Assembly (NCBI RefSeq): GCF_020748465.1
Contig: NZ_JAHZMP010000012.1
Location: forward strand, 1 to 43,242
From: Terrisporobacter mayombei
GTDB taxonomy: Bacteria; Bacillota; Clostridia; Peptostreptococcales; Peptostreptococcaceae
Reading direction: 5' to 3'
DNA length: 43,242 nucleotides
In this document: positions 24,255 to 34,007 of the stretch, one piece after another
How positions within the stretch are numbered: the stretch's first letter is position 1
How the letters are laid out: each line of letters opens with the position of its first letter
The notes under the pieces: generated by a model
Seen by the model: only the letters and a program-made list of their open reading frames with translations
Told to the model about the DNA's origin: nothing
Database searches by the model: none
Position numbers and translations under genes: made by a program

Positions 24255-25067
24255 CTATACCTTATTTTTTTTATATACTGATGGTTTTACTCTTTTTAAG
24301 TCAGTTTTTAAATTAGATAAACTTTCTGACATTCCAATTATTAAATATCCTCCCGGTTTTAGAGAATCACATAATCTATTAATTAATTTTTGATTTGTAA
24401 TATTATCAAAATAAATCATTACATTTCTACAAAAAATAACGTCATATTTGGACTTACCCCAGCCTAAATTATTATTCAAATTAAAATATTTAAACTCTAC
24501 TAACTTTTTTATGTTTGGATTTACCTCATAATTTTTTTCATCTATTTTTTTAAAATAATTTTTTACCCATGCTGATGGTAATTTCTCTATTTTATCATTT
24601 GAGTAAATTCCATCTTTAGCTTGTTTTAGTACTTTATTTGATATATCAGATGCTGTTATAGCTATTCTTTGACTTGAATTAACACCTAAAACACTTGATG
24701 CTAACATGGAAATACAATAAGCCTCTTCACCTGTTGATGAGGCTGCTGACCAAATTTTTAACCCTCCAAGTGGCGGTCTTTTTAAACTTGGAATTAATAC
24801 ATTTTCTTTTAAAAATTCAAAATGCATTTCTTCACGCATAAAATATGTATAATTCGTAGTTAATTTTTCTACTAATATTGATACTTGTTCACCTGTTTTA
24901 TCTTTCATCAAATTATCTATATAACTATTATAATCAGAAAATCCTAATCGTTTAACTATCATTAGTAGTCTTGTTTCTATTAATGTCCTTTTGTTTTCAA
25001 GATTAATACCATAATTATTATACATGAAATTTCTCAGCCTTGCAAAATCTCTATCTGTCAACTGCAT
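24255..25067 (-). CDS. cheR: Chemotaxis receptor methyltransferase CheR
   Basis: SAM-dependent glutamate methyltransferase of receptor signalling domains (270 residues). The N-terminal helical domain reads FARLRNFMYNNYGI, followed by LTTNYTYFMRE, as in CheR. The SAM fold has IWSAASSTGEEAYCISML, ITASDISNKVLKQA, YDVIFCRNVMIYFD and GYLIIGMSESL. Its start overlaps the end of cheW by 17 bases, and its ribosome site GAGG is inside cheW, so the two are translationally coupled. It opposes CheB in adaptation. Confidence 0.94.
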   Translation of the reverse strand: MQLTDRDFARLRNFMYNNYGINLENKRTLIETRLLMIVKRLGFSDYNSYIDNLMKDKTGEQVSILVEKLTTNYTYFMREEMHFEFLKENVLIPSLKRPPLGGLKIWSAASSTGEEAYCISMLASSVLGVNSSQRIAITASDISNKVLKQAKDGIYSNDKIEKLPSAWVKNYFKKIDEKNYEVNPNIKKLVEFKYFNLNNNLGWGKSKYDVIFCRNVMIYFDNITNQKLINRLCDSLKPGGYLIIGMSESLSNLKTDLKRVKPSVYKKNKV

Positions 25068-25533
25068 AATTATTTTCCTCGACTATCTTCATTAATGAAT
25101 CACAATCTAGTATTAATTGCACATCATTATTTATTTCACTAACAGATTTTATAAAGTTACTCTTTCCTTCATCTTGATTAGAATCCATATTCATGTTTTT
25201 TTCTGGTGAAATATGAATTACTTCATTTACTGTATCTACTATTAATCCTATTTTGTCATTATTATTTTCAATTATAATTATGCAAGTCCTTTCATCATAA
25301 TTTATAGGCTCTATATCAAATCTCATTCTAGCATCCATAACTGGAATAATAGTACTTCTTAAGTTTATAATACCTTTCATGTATTTTGGAAGGAATGGTA
25401 CCTTTGTTATTGGTAACATTTCTATAATTTCTATAATGTATTTGGATGATAGTGCATACTTTTGATTATTCACGACGAAAACCATATACAAATCATCTAT
25501 TCTATTTTCTGCTTCTACATCATTTGCATACAT
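25051..25533 (-). CDS. cheW: Chemotaxis coupling protein CheW
   Basis: A 160-residue SH3-like scaffold that links CheA to receptors. Landmarks are YMVFVVNNQKYALSSKYIIE, ITKVPFLPKYMKGIINLRS, TIIPVMDARMRF and GLIVDTVNEVI. The start has a strong GGGGGG ribosome site. It lies 21 bases after cheD and overlaps cheR. Confidence 0.93.
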   Translation of the reverse strand: MYANDVEAENRIDDLYMVFVVNNQKYALSSKYIIEIIEMLPITKVPFLPKYMKGIINLRSTIIPVMDARMRFDIEPINYDERTCIIIIENNNDKIGLIVDTVNEVIHISPEKNMNMDSNQDEGKSNFIKSVSEINNDVQLILDCDSLMKIVEENNYAVDR

Positions 25534-25554
25534 AGATACTGCCCCCCTTATTAA

Positions 25555-26034
25555 TTAAATTAACTTTTCACCTTTACCAACACTTTTTACGTGCAATTTA
25601 TTAGTTCTTGTATCAAATACAATTGTTCTTCCACAAGTACCTAATGTATCTTCTGATATAATTGGAATATTTAGTTTGGCTAAAGTCTCTTTGCATGATT
25701 TTACATTTTTTTCACCAATAGTGAATACACTACTTGATGAATTATTAAAGTTAAACATATGCGCACCGCCTGCTAACTTTGCTCTAATAAATCTGGAATT
25801 TGCTCCTAGTTTTTTCATATCTTCATATAATGCAACTATTCCTGTATCAGCATACTTTGCTTTGTTTACTAGCATTTTTTCATTTTGAGAGTTAGAAAGT
25901 AAAATGTGCACTAATCCTGCTATTTTATTTATCTCATCATAAAGAACTACACCACAACATGATCCTAGTCCTATAGTCATAATTTTTTGTGGTTCTCTTA
26001 CAATCTTATACTCTGCTATTCCTACCATTTCCAT
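25555..26034 (-). CDS. cheD: Chemoreceptor glutamine deamidase CheD
   Basis: A 159-residue deamidase that converts receptor Gln to Glu and, in Bacillus-type systems, is sequestered by CheC. The catalytic signature is present: Thr20, Cys26 in LGSCCG and His43 in GLVHILLS, followed by AKLAGGAHMF. It starts nine bases after the cheC stop, the usual cheC-cheD pairing. Confidence 0.94.
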   Translation of the reverse strand: MEMVGIAEYKIVREPQKIMTIGLGSCCGVVLYDEINKIAGLVHILLSNSQNEKMLVNKAKYADTGIVALYEDMKKLGANSRFIRAKLAGGAHMFNFNNSSSSVFTIGEKNVKSCKETLAKLNIPIISEDTLGTCGRTIVFDTRTNKLHVKSVGKGEKLI

Positions 26035-26043
26035 TATATAATC

Positions 26044-26658
26044 CTAAACAGCAAAGCCTAAAGATGACAATAATTTAGTACATGATGATACGTTAGGAAT
26101 AAAATAATACTTTCCTTCTATATCATAATCTTGAGTAAAAAAGTCTGTTTCAATACATAATATTGAACTAAAATCTAACCCATATAATGAAATTGGTAAG
26201 TTCATTATCGCTCTTACCATATCTATACTAAAATGAGGTATAGATGGGGTTATAGTTAAATTTGTCATATCTGATATAGCTGTTAAGTATGTTCCACATA
26301 ATATATTACATATTTCTCCCATGGCGCTTAATTCTTTGCACATTTCTTCATAATCATTTTTATCATATTTAATTTCTTTACCTGATAATTTTGAAAGTAA
26401 ATTAAAAGCAGAATCTATTTTCATGATAACCATGATGAAACCTTCCATATCTCCTGAAAGTTGTAAAACTGTCCCTACTACTAATTCCTCTGGGGAGTCG
26501 TAACTCTTAGTAATATCATCAAGTTCAATCATATCACTATTTGGGATTCCAATATCCACTAATTCATTTAACATTGTAGCTAATGATGTTGATGCATTAC
26601 CAGATCCTATATTACTAATTTCACGAAATATATTTAATTTATCACAAGTAATTGTCAT
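26044..26658 (-). CDS. cheC: CheY-P phosphatase CheC
   Basis: A 204-residue phosphatase that shortens the CheY-P signal, stimulated by CheD. Both halves of the pseudo-duplicated fold carry the active-site pattern: E-I-S-N with GSGNA near residue 13 (REISNIGSGNA) and E-I-C-N near 116 (GEICNILCG). The CheC type rather than FliY or CheX is favoured by its size and by the adjoining cheD. It lies 29 bases after cheB. Confidence 0.92.
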   Translation of the reverse strand: MTITCDKLNIFREISNIGSGNASTSLATMLNELVDIGIPNSDMIELDDITKSYDSPEELVVGTVLQLSGDMEGFIMVIMKIDSAFNLLSKLSGKEIKYDKNDYEEMCKELSAMGEICNILCGTYLTAISDMTNLTITPSIPHFSIDMVRAIMNLPISLYGLDFSSILCIETDFFTQDYDIEGKYYFIPNVSSCTKLLSSLGFAV

Positions 26659-26687
26659 ATATACCCTCTTTCTATCTAATCTTTAGA

Positions 26688-27743
26688 TTATTTTCTCATT
26701 TCATTTCTTTTGAGTTGATTTAGTATTGCGTTTGGAATCATATCTAAAGATGTTTCCTTTATAACCGCACCCATATTCTTTGCTACCATTGGCATACCGT
26801 AAACAGTACATGATTGTTTATTTTGACCAATAGTATATCCGCCAGCTTTTTTTATTTCTAATAATCCCCTTGCTCCATCAGATCCCATTCCCGTTAAAAT
26901 TGCTGCTATGGATTTTTCTTTAGCTTCATTTGCCACAGATTCGAATAAATAATCAACTGATGGACAATGACCACTAACTTTATCGCCTTCTTTAACTTGA
27001 ATTAAGAATTTATTATTTTTCTTTATGATACCCATTTGCAAGCCACCTGGAGCAATATATGCATTCCCTGGCAATATAACTTCTCCATTTTTTGCCTCTT
27101 TTACATTAATTGTGCACTCTCTATTTAAGCGTTCCGCATATCTTTTTGTAAATACTGGAGGCATATGTTGTGTAATAACAATTCCAGGCAGTCCTAGAGG
27201 CAATTCTTTTAATACTTTTCCTATTGCCTCTACTCCTCCCATAGATGCTCCTATGGCAATTATCTGATTACTATTGCTTATTATATTAGTTGTTTTTTTA
27301 GAATTTATTTTTTGATCTACTGGTTTGCTAACCTTTGTAAAATTACTTTTTATATCTAATTTAGCTACTGATGCTTCCTTTATTTTAGTCGCCAAATCTA
27401 TTGCAAATTCGTTCATAGTACTTGATGTTGGCTTATCTACAAATCCTACTGCTCCAGCCGATAAAGCCTCAAAACATTTGTCATTAGCACCACTTATAAC
27501 AATTGTAGGTATTGGACATTGACTCATTAAAATCTTTAAAAATTCAATTCCATTAACACCTGGCATTTCTATATCTAATGTTAATACATCTGGTCTATAT
27601 TGTAGTACTTTATCCCTTGCATCATAAGAATCCTTAGCTGTTTCTACTACTTCTAATTCTGGATCTTCTTGAAGATACTTAGATATAACACGTCTAAATA
27701 TAATCGAATCATCAATTACTAATACTTTTATTTTTTTATCCAT
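26688..27743 (-). CDS. cheB: Chemotaxis response regulator/protein-glutamate methylesterase CheB
   Basis: 351 residues: receiver domain (1 to about 120; Asp10-Asp11, phospho-acceptor Asp57 in TLDIEMPGVNG, Lys104 in VDKP), a linker, and the methylesterase domain with its catalytic triad Ser167 (IGASMGGVEAI), His193 (TQHMPP) and Asp289 (GMGSDGARG). It removes methyl groups from receptors when phosphorylated by CheA, resetting sensitivity. It lies 30 bases after cheA. Confidence 0.95.
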   Translation of the reverse strand: MDKKIKVLVIDDSIIFRRVISKYLQEDPELEVVETAKDSYDARDKVLQYRPDVLTLDIEMPGVNGIEFLKILMSQCPIPTIVISGANDKCFEALSAGAVGFVDKPTSSTMNEFAIDLATKIKEASVAKLDIKSNFTKVSKPVDQKINSKKTTNIISNSNQIIAIGASMGGVEAIGKVLKELPLGLPGIVITQHMPPVFTKRYAERLNRECTINVKEAKNGEVILPGNAYIAPGGLQMGIIKKNNKFLIQVKEGDKVSGHCPSVDYLFESVANEAKEKSIAAILTGMGSDGARGLLEIKKAGGYTIGQNKQSCTVYGMPMVAKNMGAVIKETSLDMIPNAILNQLKRNEMRK

Positions 27744-27773
27744 TTATTCTTTCTCCTTTTGTATTAGTATATC

Positions 27774-29921
27774 TTATCTATGTATCATAGCATTAACATC
27801 AAGTATAAGACTAATCGAGCCATCTTCTAAAATAGAACATCCCGCCAAATAAGATTGTACTCCTCTAAATTGAGTTAGTATTGTAGGTATTGGTTTAATT
27901 ACAACTTGTTGCTGCCCTAAAATACTGTCTACAATTAAGCATATATTACCCATCTCAGATTCTACCAAAATCATAATTCCATCATCTTTTTTAAAATCAC
28001 TTAATCCTAAAATTTTCGATAACCTACAAATTTTATAACAATTTCCCCTGATAATACTATGCTCTTCACCATTTGGATTTTCAACAATATCATAAGCTCC
28101 ATACCTAAATACTTCTTTTATGTTAAGTGAAGGAATAATATATGTTTCATCATCATTTTTTATTTTCATGCCATCTACTATGGCTAATGTTAGTGGAATA
28201 CGTATTATAAATGTAGTTCCTTTTCCGTATTCACTGTCTATACTAATTGAACCTCTTAACTTGCGTATATTAGTATAGACAACATCCATACCTACACCTC
28301 TACCTGAATACTCAGTTACAGCTTCTTTTGTAGAAAATCCTGGTGCTAATATAAAATTGTATGCTTCTTTATCACTAATTTCATTAATGCTCTTACTAGT
28401 TACTCCTTTTTCAATTGCTTTTTTCACAATTGCTTCTTTATTTAAACCTCTTCCATCATCTTTTATTATAATTAGAATATCTCCACCAGTATTTTTTGCT
28501 TCTAATGTTACTGTTGCTTTCTCTGGTTTTGTTGTATTTTTTCTTTCCTCTGGTGTTTCAATTCCATGGTCCATGCTATTTCTTACCATGTGCATTAAAG
28601 GATCTGATATATTTTCTAATATATTTTTATCTACTTCTGTTTGTTCTCCTATTAATACTAAATCAACTTTTTTGCCAGTTTTTTTGCTCATATCTCTTAC
28701 TACTCTTTGCATTTTAGTAAAAGTTGATGATATAGGCACCATACGAATAGACATCACAACATCTTGTAATTCATTAGTTAACTGGTGTAATCTTCTTGCT
28801 TGTTTTTCAAAATTATCTGGATCAAAATTTTCTAATTGAGATTGTTTTTCAACCATCGATTCGGTAGTTACTATTTCTCCTACTAAATTCATAAGGCTAT
28901 CTATCTTGTCTATATTAACTGTTAAATAACTATTTTTGTTTTCTTTTTTTGTTTGAGTTACTTTGTCTTTTTTATTATCTTCAACTTCTTTAGCATTATC
29001 TTTATCACTCTTTAAATCTTCATTAATTTTACTTATTTCTATATTTTTCTCTACTACTTCTATTTCTTTCTCTGTAGTATCAGTAGCGATTTCGGCTTCT
29101 TCATCAGGCTTTAAATTAACTTCTTCAATTTCTTCTACTTTATTTGATGCTCTAGAAATTTCAGTAATTTGCAAAGTTTTTAAAAACATTGTTTCTTGAA
29201 GGCATTTTTCTAGCGAAGGCTTATCATTTTCTGTTTTCACATACATAGTAAAGCCGTCTTTAATTATTTCTTCATCACAATCTCCCATTAAATCTGCTGG
29301 AATGGTTTCATTTATAGTACATAAATCTTCTATTGATGTTGTTACACCAAGAGCTCTTATGCCTTCCATTCCACACCCATCTTCAAATAATACTTTTATA
29401 CAATATTTTTTTTCGCTGCCTATTAGTTCAATTTCATCATTATCTTCTTTAGTTTGCTGATTCATCTCTTCATCAACTAAGTTAAAATCCATATCTAATG
29501 TATTCTCATCATTATCTTCTTCATTATCTTTTAATAAGTTTAAAACTTTATCATGTAGCTCATCTATACTTGATTCTGGAAGCAATCCCTGTTGAATATT
29601 TGAAATTTCTTCTTTAAGAAAATCAATACTTAGTAATACAACATCTATTATTTGTTCCCATTTTTCAGCAGAAACCTCAAGTCCTTTGCGTATCTCATCA
29701 AAGACATCTTCTATACAATGTGTTAGTGTTGTTAAACTATCATATCCCATCATCGCAGAAGAACCTTTTATTGTATGCATAGCCCTAAAAATTTCTTCTA
29801 TTTGTTCCTTTGCCAATCCTCCAGTATCTGAATGATCTACAAGTAAAATTTCTTCTAATTGCTCTAATAGCTGCATGTTTTCTTGCACATAAAATTCATT
29901 CATAGAATCTATTCCACTCAT
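27774..29921 (-). CDS. cheA: Chemotaxis histidine kinase CheA
   Basis: A 715-residue soluble kinase with all five domains: P1 (1-110; phospho-His49 in AMHTIKGSSAMMG), a P2-like regulator-docking domain (about 170-256), an acidic linker (257-330), P3 dimerisation (331-395), P4 ATP-binding (396-577; N-box HMVRNSMDHGIE, then DDGRGLN and GRGVGMDVV) and P5 CheW-like (578-715). It starts after AAAGGAGACAGGT. It is the first gene of the operon cheA-B-C-D-W-R-Y, headed by a sigma-28-like promoter about 110 bases upstream. Confidence 0.95.
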   Translation of the reverse strand: MSGIDSMNEFYVQENMQLLEQLEEILLVDHSDTGGLAKEQIEEIFRAMHTIKGSSAMMGYDSLTTLTHCIEDVFDEIRKGLEVSAEKWEQIIDVVLLSIDFLKEEISNIQQGLLPESSIDELHDKVLNLLKDNEEDNDENTLDMDFNLVDEEMNQQTKEDNDEIELIGSEKKYCIKVLFEDGCGMEGIRALGVTTSIEDLCTINETIPADLMGDCDEEIIKDGFTMYVKTENDKPSLEKCLQETMFLKTLQITEISRASNKVEEIEEVNLKPDEEAEIATDTTEKEIEVVEKNIEISKINEDLKSDKDNAKEVEDNKKDKVTQTKKENKNSYLTVNIDKIDSLMNLVGEIVTTESMVEKQSQLENFDPDNFEKQARRLHQLTNELQDVVMSIRMVPISSTFTKMQRVVRDMSKKTGKKVDLVLIGEQTEVDKNILENISDPLMHMVRNSMDHGIETPEERKNTTKPEKATVTLEAKNTGGDILIIIKDDGRGLNKEAIVKKAIEKGVTSKSINEISDKEAYNFILAPGFSTKEAVTEYSGRGVGMDVVYTNIRKLRGSISIDSEYGKGTTFIIRIPLTLAIVDGMKIKNDDETYIIPSLNIKEVFRYGAYDIVENPNGEEHSIIRGNCYKICRLSKILGLSDFKKDDGIMILVESEMGNICLIVDSILGQQQVVIKPIPTILTQFRGVQSYLAGCSILEDGSISLILDVNAMIHR

Positions 29922-30030
29922 ACCTGTCTCCTTTTATAATAAAAATTTAATAGATTTAATTTTTAATTGTTATTTAATACAACTATTAAATCAAATTAAA
30001 TGTAATCTTTTCGCATAATTCATTTATATA

Positions 30031-30058
30031 CTATACGGATAAATAATTTTATTCTTTA
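30031..30058 (-). promoter_or_regulatory. Sigma-28 (FliA) type promoter of the che operon
   Basis: Minus strand TAAAG (30054-30058), 15 bases, CCGTATAG (30031-30038). This matches the TAAA-N15-CCGATAT pattern of flagellar sigma factors in Firmicutes and is nearly identical to the elements before both receptor genes. Confidence 0.75.
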
Positions 30059-30137
30059 GTTTTATAAATAAATTACTTTTTCAGCATTTAAATCAACTTA
30101 ACTCCTAAGTTTTTCATATTAATTATTTAGAATCACC

Positions 30138-31910
30138 TTAGAAATTTATTACCTTATCATCGTAATTCAAATTATCTTCAAAATTTATAGTGTCTTTCAA
30201 GTTAGAATCTCCTTTTAAATCAAATTTATCAATAAGTGATTTTAATAATTGAGCTTGTCCACTTAATTCTTCACTTGCCGCTGCACTTTCCTCACTTGTT
30301 GCTGAATTTGTTTGAACTACTTCTGAAATTTGTTCTAATCCTAAAGTTACTTGAGTAATTGCATTTGCTTCTTCATCAGATGCTTTTGCAATATCATCTA
30401 TTAAAACAATAACTTGATAAATTTTATCTATTATTATTTGTAGTGACTTGGCTGTATTATCAACTATTATGCTTCCATTATCAACTGCTTTTATAGAATT
30501 CTCTATTAATGTTGCCGTATTTTTTGCTGCTTCTGCTGATTTTGCTGCCAGGTTTCTAACCTCATCTGCTACTACTGCAAATCCTTTGCCTGCCTCTCCT
30601 GCTCTTGCTGCTTCAACAGCTGCATTTAATGCTAATATATTTGTTTGGAATGCTATGTCATCTATTGTTTTTATTATTCTTCCTATTTCATTAGATGTAA
30701 ATGATATTTTCTCCATAGCATTTACCATTTCATTCATTTTTTCATTTCCTTCTTCTACTTCTTGTCCTGCACTTATTGATAATTCGTTAGCTTCTCCTGA
30801 ATTTTTTGCAGTATTTTTAATTTTATTAGATATATCAACTATTGTAGCCGATAGTTCTTCTATCGCACCAGCTTGTTCTGTTGTTCCCTGAGATAACATC
30901 TGTGCCCCACTTGCTACTTGCTCTGATGCTGTTTCAACTTCTTGAGATGCAGCATTTATTTGTGACATTGTATCACTCAGCTCATTTGTAATTTTCTTTA
31001 AAGAATTCTCAATATGACTAAATACTCCAATATATTCTACCTCAGGTTCTATATTAAAGTTACCTTCTGAAACTTTATTTAATGTATTCACAGTATCTTC
31101 TATAACTATATTTATCTCTTTACTCATCTTGCGCATACTTTCAGATAAAGCACCCAACTCATCTTCAGATTCATAAGTTATGTCTATATTAAAATCACCT
31201 TCAGCCATTTTATTTGCAGCTATTTCTATTTCTTCAATTGGCTCTTTAATTCTCTTTGTAATTCTTATACATACTGCTATGCCTATTCCAATTGCCATTA
31301 GCGAAAATAAAATTGCTATTCTTTCTGCTTTTTTTACATTACTTGACACCATGCTATCATATTCTTTAGCAGCCTTTTCAGCATCATCATACACTTCCTC
31401 AGAAATTTGAGTACAACTATTAGATAAAGTTCTATATTCACTAAGATCTATGTCAGATAACGATACTTTAAAATTTTCTTTTTGTGCTTCTTTATATATT
31501 TTTTCATATTCTTCTTTTAATAAGCTCATTTGTTTTTCTAATTTATTTATATCTTCTTTTATTAAATTACTTGTTGCAGGTATATTATTGATTCTCCCCA
31601 TCCTTTCATTTATACTTTCAAAGTCATTTAAAATTATTTTTCTTGGTTCTTCATGTTCATTCAACGCAAATGCCAAATTAATTTGTCTTAGTATTGATTC
31701 TAAATCTCTACGTATTCCCATAGTTTGATTTGTAACTTGATAAGGACCTGAATAAATATTATGTGACATTTCTCCAGCTTTCTTTAAATTGTTTAAAGTA
31801 TAAATACATGCTAAAGTCGACATTATAAGTACAATAGCAAATGCCATTCCCAATCTTTTTCCAATTTTCATTTCTTTAAAATCAAATTCTTTTAAATTAA
31901 ATTGTTTCAT
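30138..31910 (-). CDS. Methyl-accepting chemotaxis protein (first of two paralogues)
   Basis: A 590-residue transmembrane receptor. Order: helix 1 (about 20-38), external four-helix-bundle ligand domain (about 40-195), helix 2 (197-216), HAMP (about 217-270), then the cytoplasmic coiled-coil signalling domain. Its hairpin tip [20 protein letters not shown] is the hallmark contact for CheA/CheW. Methylation helices flank the tip ([23 protein letters not shown]). It closely resembles the other receptor downstream of fliN, especially from HAMP to the end, so they arose by duplication. The ligand is unknown. It has its own sigma-28-like promoter; only a weak hairpin separates it from cheA, so read-through is possible. 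Confidence 0.94.
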   Translation of the reverse strand: MKQFNLKEFDFKEMKIGKRLGMAFAIVLIMSTLACIYTLNNLKKAGEMSHNIYSGPYQVTNQTMGIRRDLESILRQINLAFALNEHEEPRKIILNDFESINERMGRINNIPATSNLIKEDINKLEKQMSLLKEEYEKIYKEAQKENFKVSLSDIDLSEYRTLSNSCTQISEEVYDDAEKAAKEYDSMVSSNVKKAERIAILFSLMAIGIGIAVCIRITKRIKEPIEEIEIAANKMAEGDFNIDITYESEDELGALSESMRKMSKEINIVIEDTVNTLNKVSEGNFNIEPEVEYIGVFSHIENSLKKITNELSDTMSQINAASQEVETASEQVASGAQMLSQGTTEQAGAIEELSATIVDISNKIKNTAKNSGEANELSISAGQEVEEGNEKMNEMVNAMEKISFTSNEIGRIIKTIDDIAFQTNILALNAAVEAARAGEAGKGFAVVADEVRNLAAKSAEAAKNTATLIENSIKAVDNGSIIVDNTAKSLQIIIDKIYQVIVLIDDIAKASDEEANAITQVTLGLEQISEVVQTNSATSEESAAASEELSGQAQLLKSLIDKFDLKGDSNLKDTINFEDNLNYDDKVINF

Positions 31911-31958
31911 AATTTATTCCTCCATAATTTTTTCATATATAATCCTAAACATTTTATA

Positions 31959-31986
31959 ATATACGGAAAAATCATAATTTACTTTA
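31959..31986 (-). promoter_or_regulatory. Sigma-28 (FliA) type promoter of the first receptor gene
   Basis: Minus strand TAAAG (31982-31986), 15 bases, CCGTATAT (31959-31966), about 50 bases before the receptor start codon. Confidence 0.78.
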
Positions 31987-32042
31987 TTAAAATAATAAAC
32001 AACTATATATAAAAAATTTATTGTTTCTCATTCATTAAAAAT

Positions 32043-32082
32043 AAAAAGCCGATTTCTATATTAATTAAGAAATCAGCTTTTT
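32043..32082 (-). terminator. Terminator of the second receptor gene
   Basis: AAAAAGCCGATTTCT (32043-32057) pairs with AGAAATCAGCTTTTT (32068-32082), one mismatch. The T tract and ATTTTTAATG follow on the minus strand. It makes the second receptor gene a single-gene unit. Confidence 0.85.
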
Positions 32083-32122
32083 GTTATAAATAAATGTATT
32101 TAAGATTCTAATTAATTATAAT

Positions 32123-33838
32123 TTAAAGATTAAAATCTAAAACTACATCATCACCTTTATTTTTTAAATTAAAATCATCTATTAAGGATTTTAGTATTTG
32201 AGCTTGTCCACTTAATTCTTCACTTGCTGCTGCACTTTCCTCACTTGTTGCTGAGTTTGTTTGAACTACTGCTGAAATTTGTTCTAATCCTAAAGTAACT
32301 TGATTGATTGCATTTGATTCTTCTTCAGACCCTTTTGCTATTTCATCAAGTAAAGAAACTACTTTATTAGTTTTATCCAATATTCTTTGTAAAGATTGAG
32401 ATGTATTATCAGCTATACTAGTACCATTTTCAACTGCATTTATAGAATTCTCTATTAATGTTGAAGTATTTTTAGCTGCTTCGGCTGATTTTTCTGCTAA
32501 ATTTCTAACTTCATCTGCCACTACTGCAAATCCCTTACCTGCTTCTCCTGCTCTTGCTGCTTCTACAGCTGCATTTAATGCCAATATATTAGTTTGGAAT
32601 GCTATATCATCTATTGTTTTTATTATTCTTCCTATTTCATTTGATGTAGATGATATTTCATCCATGGCAACGATCATATTTTTCATCTTTTCATTACCAT
32701 CTTCTACTTCTCTACCTGCATCTATATATAATGAGTTTGCTTCTTGTGCATTTTTTGCTGTTTCTTTTACTTGATTTGATATTTCAGCTATAGTCGCAGA
32801 TAGTTCTTCTATTGATCCTGCCTGCTCTGTAGTACCTTGTGATAACATTTGTGATCCACTTGCTACTTGGTCTGATGCTGATTGAACTTGTTCTGATGCT
32901 ACATTTATTTGTGACATTGTATCACTTAATTCATTAGTAATTTGATTTAAAGATTTTTCAATATTGTTAAATACGCCAATGTATTCTACTTTAGGTTCAA
33001 CATCAAAATTCCCTGATGCAATCTCTTTTAGTACGTCAACTAAATCATCAATCATAGCCTTTGTTTCATTACTCATTGTCAGCATGCTATTAGATAAACT
33101 TCCTAGTTCATCTTCTGATTCGTAGTCTATTTCAATATCAAAATCGCCTAATGCCATTTTATTTGCTACAATTTCTAATTCCTCAATAGGCTGTCTTATT
33201 TTTCTTGTAATATATATACCTATTAATATAGTTCCGATAATAATACAAATACACAATAATATACATGTTATCCAAACTTTTCTTACATTTTTGTTAGCAT
33301 TATCTTTAAATAACTTTCCTTTTTCTACTTCAGTTTTATAAAGAGTTTCTGCATTACCTGCAACATCCATATACGCTAAAAAATAATCGCTCTTTTCATC
33401 AACAATCAATTTATTTATTGTTTTTGTATTACCATTATTTATCACTCCCTGTATATTTTCATATTCTTGTTGAAAATTTCCAATTGAAGTTTCTAGCTTT
33501 TGAGCTAAATTAATATCTGCATCAGGATTATTTTTTATTTTCTCTATTCTTTCATACATACTATTAAAATTTTCATTAATAGCTGATTCGAAATTTGAAA
33601 TATCTTTTTCAAATAATGCATAAGCGATATTTTGATCAACAGATGTAATACTTCTTCTAATTCCCATTGCTTCGTTTGTTAATTGATATGGACCGTCAAA
33701 TAAATCAGTTGTATACCCACCTATTAATCTTAAGTTCCTTAATGATAGTGTAACTATAATTGTAAGGGCTATTAATATTATTCCAAAAACCAAAGCCATT
33801 TTTTTCCCAATTTTCAAATTTTTAAATCTTATACCCAT
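32123..33838 (-). CDS. Methyl-accepting chemotaxis protein (second of two paralogues)
   Basis: A 571-residue receptor of the same layout as its neighbour: helix 1 near residues 14-32, four-helix-bundle sensor, helix 2, HAMP, and a signalling domain with the tip [20 protein letters not shown]. The sensor halves diverge far more than the cytoplasmic halves, so the two probably detect different ligands. The frame is open ten codons further upstream, but GGGGGGAG lies just before the ATG at 33836-33838, giving the start MGIRFKNLKIGKKM. It is flanked by its own sigma-28-like promoter and terminator. Confidence 0.94.
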   Translation of the reverse strand: MGIRFKNLKIGKKMALVFGIILIALTIIVTLSLRNLRLIGGYTTDLFDGPYQLTNEAMGIRRSITSVDQNIAYALFEKDISNFESAINENFNSMYERIEKIKNNPDADINLAQKLETSIGNFQQEYENIQGVINNGNTKTINKLIVDEKSDYFLAYMDVAGNAETLYKTEVEKGKLFKDNANKNVRKVWITCILLCICIIIGTILIGIYITRKIRQPIEELEIVANKMALGDFDIEIDYESEDELGSLSNSMLTMSNETKAMIDDLVDVLKEIASGNFDVEPKVEYIGVFNNIEKSLNQITNELSDTMSQINVASEQVQSASDQVASGSQMLSQGTTEQAGSIEELSATIAEISNQVKETAKNAQEANSLYIDAGREVEDGNEKMKNMIVAMDEISSTSNEIGRIIKTIDDIAFQTNILALNAAVEAARAGEAGKGFAVVADEVRNLAEKSAEAAKNTSTLIENSINAVENGTSIADNTSQSLQRILDKTNKVVSLLDEIAKGSEEESNAINQVTLGLEQISAVVQTNSATSEESAAASEELSGQAQILKSLIDDFNLKNKGDDVVLDFNL

Positions 33839-33898
33839 TTTTCTTCTCCCCCCATATTTTTTTGTCAAAATTTATTTATCTTCTTATTCTTTTATTAA

Positions 33899-33925
33899 TA
33901 TTACGGATACTTTTTGATTTCTTTA
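33899..33925 (-). promoter_or_regulatory. Sigma-28 (FliA) type promoter of the second receptor gene
   Basis: Minus strand TAAAG (33921-33925), 14 bases, CCGTAATA (33899-33906), about 60 bases before the start codon. Confidence 0.72.
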
Positions 33926-33963
33926 ATGCGAATTTTCAACAAAAAATATTTTTTTACATAAAA

Positions 33964-34002
33964 AAAGTGCATAAGTTAAATTATATTTTCCTTATACACT
34001 TT
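33964..34002 (-). terminator. Terminator of the flagellar operon
   Basis: AAAGTGCATAAG (33964-33975) pairs with CTTATACACTTT (33991-34002), one mismatch, with a run of seven T on the minus strand. It lies five bases after the stop of the last flagellar-operon gene. Confidence 0.85.
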
Positions 34003-34007
34003 ACTAT

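Noticed and set aside
28357..28839. Long plus-strand frame opposite cheA
   Set aside because: Antisense shadow of the kinase domain of cheA; no start signals and hydrophobic, low-complexity translation.
30448..30891. Plus-strand frame opposite the first receptor gene
   Set aside because: Shadow of the alanine-rich signalling domain; a similar shadow is expected from any receptor gene with this codon use.
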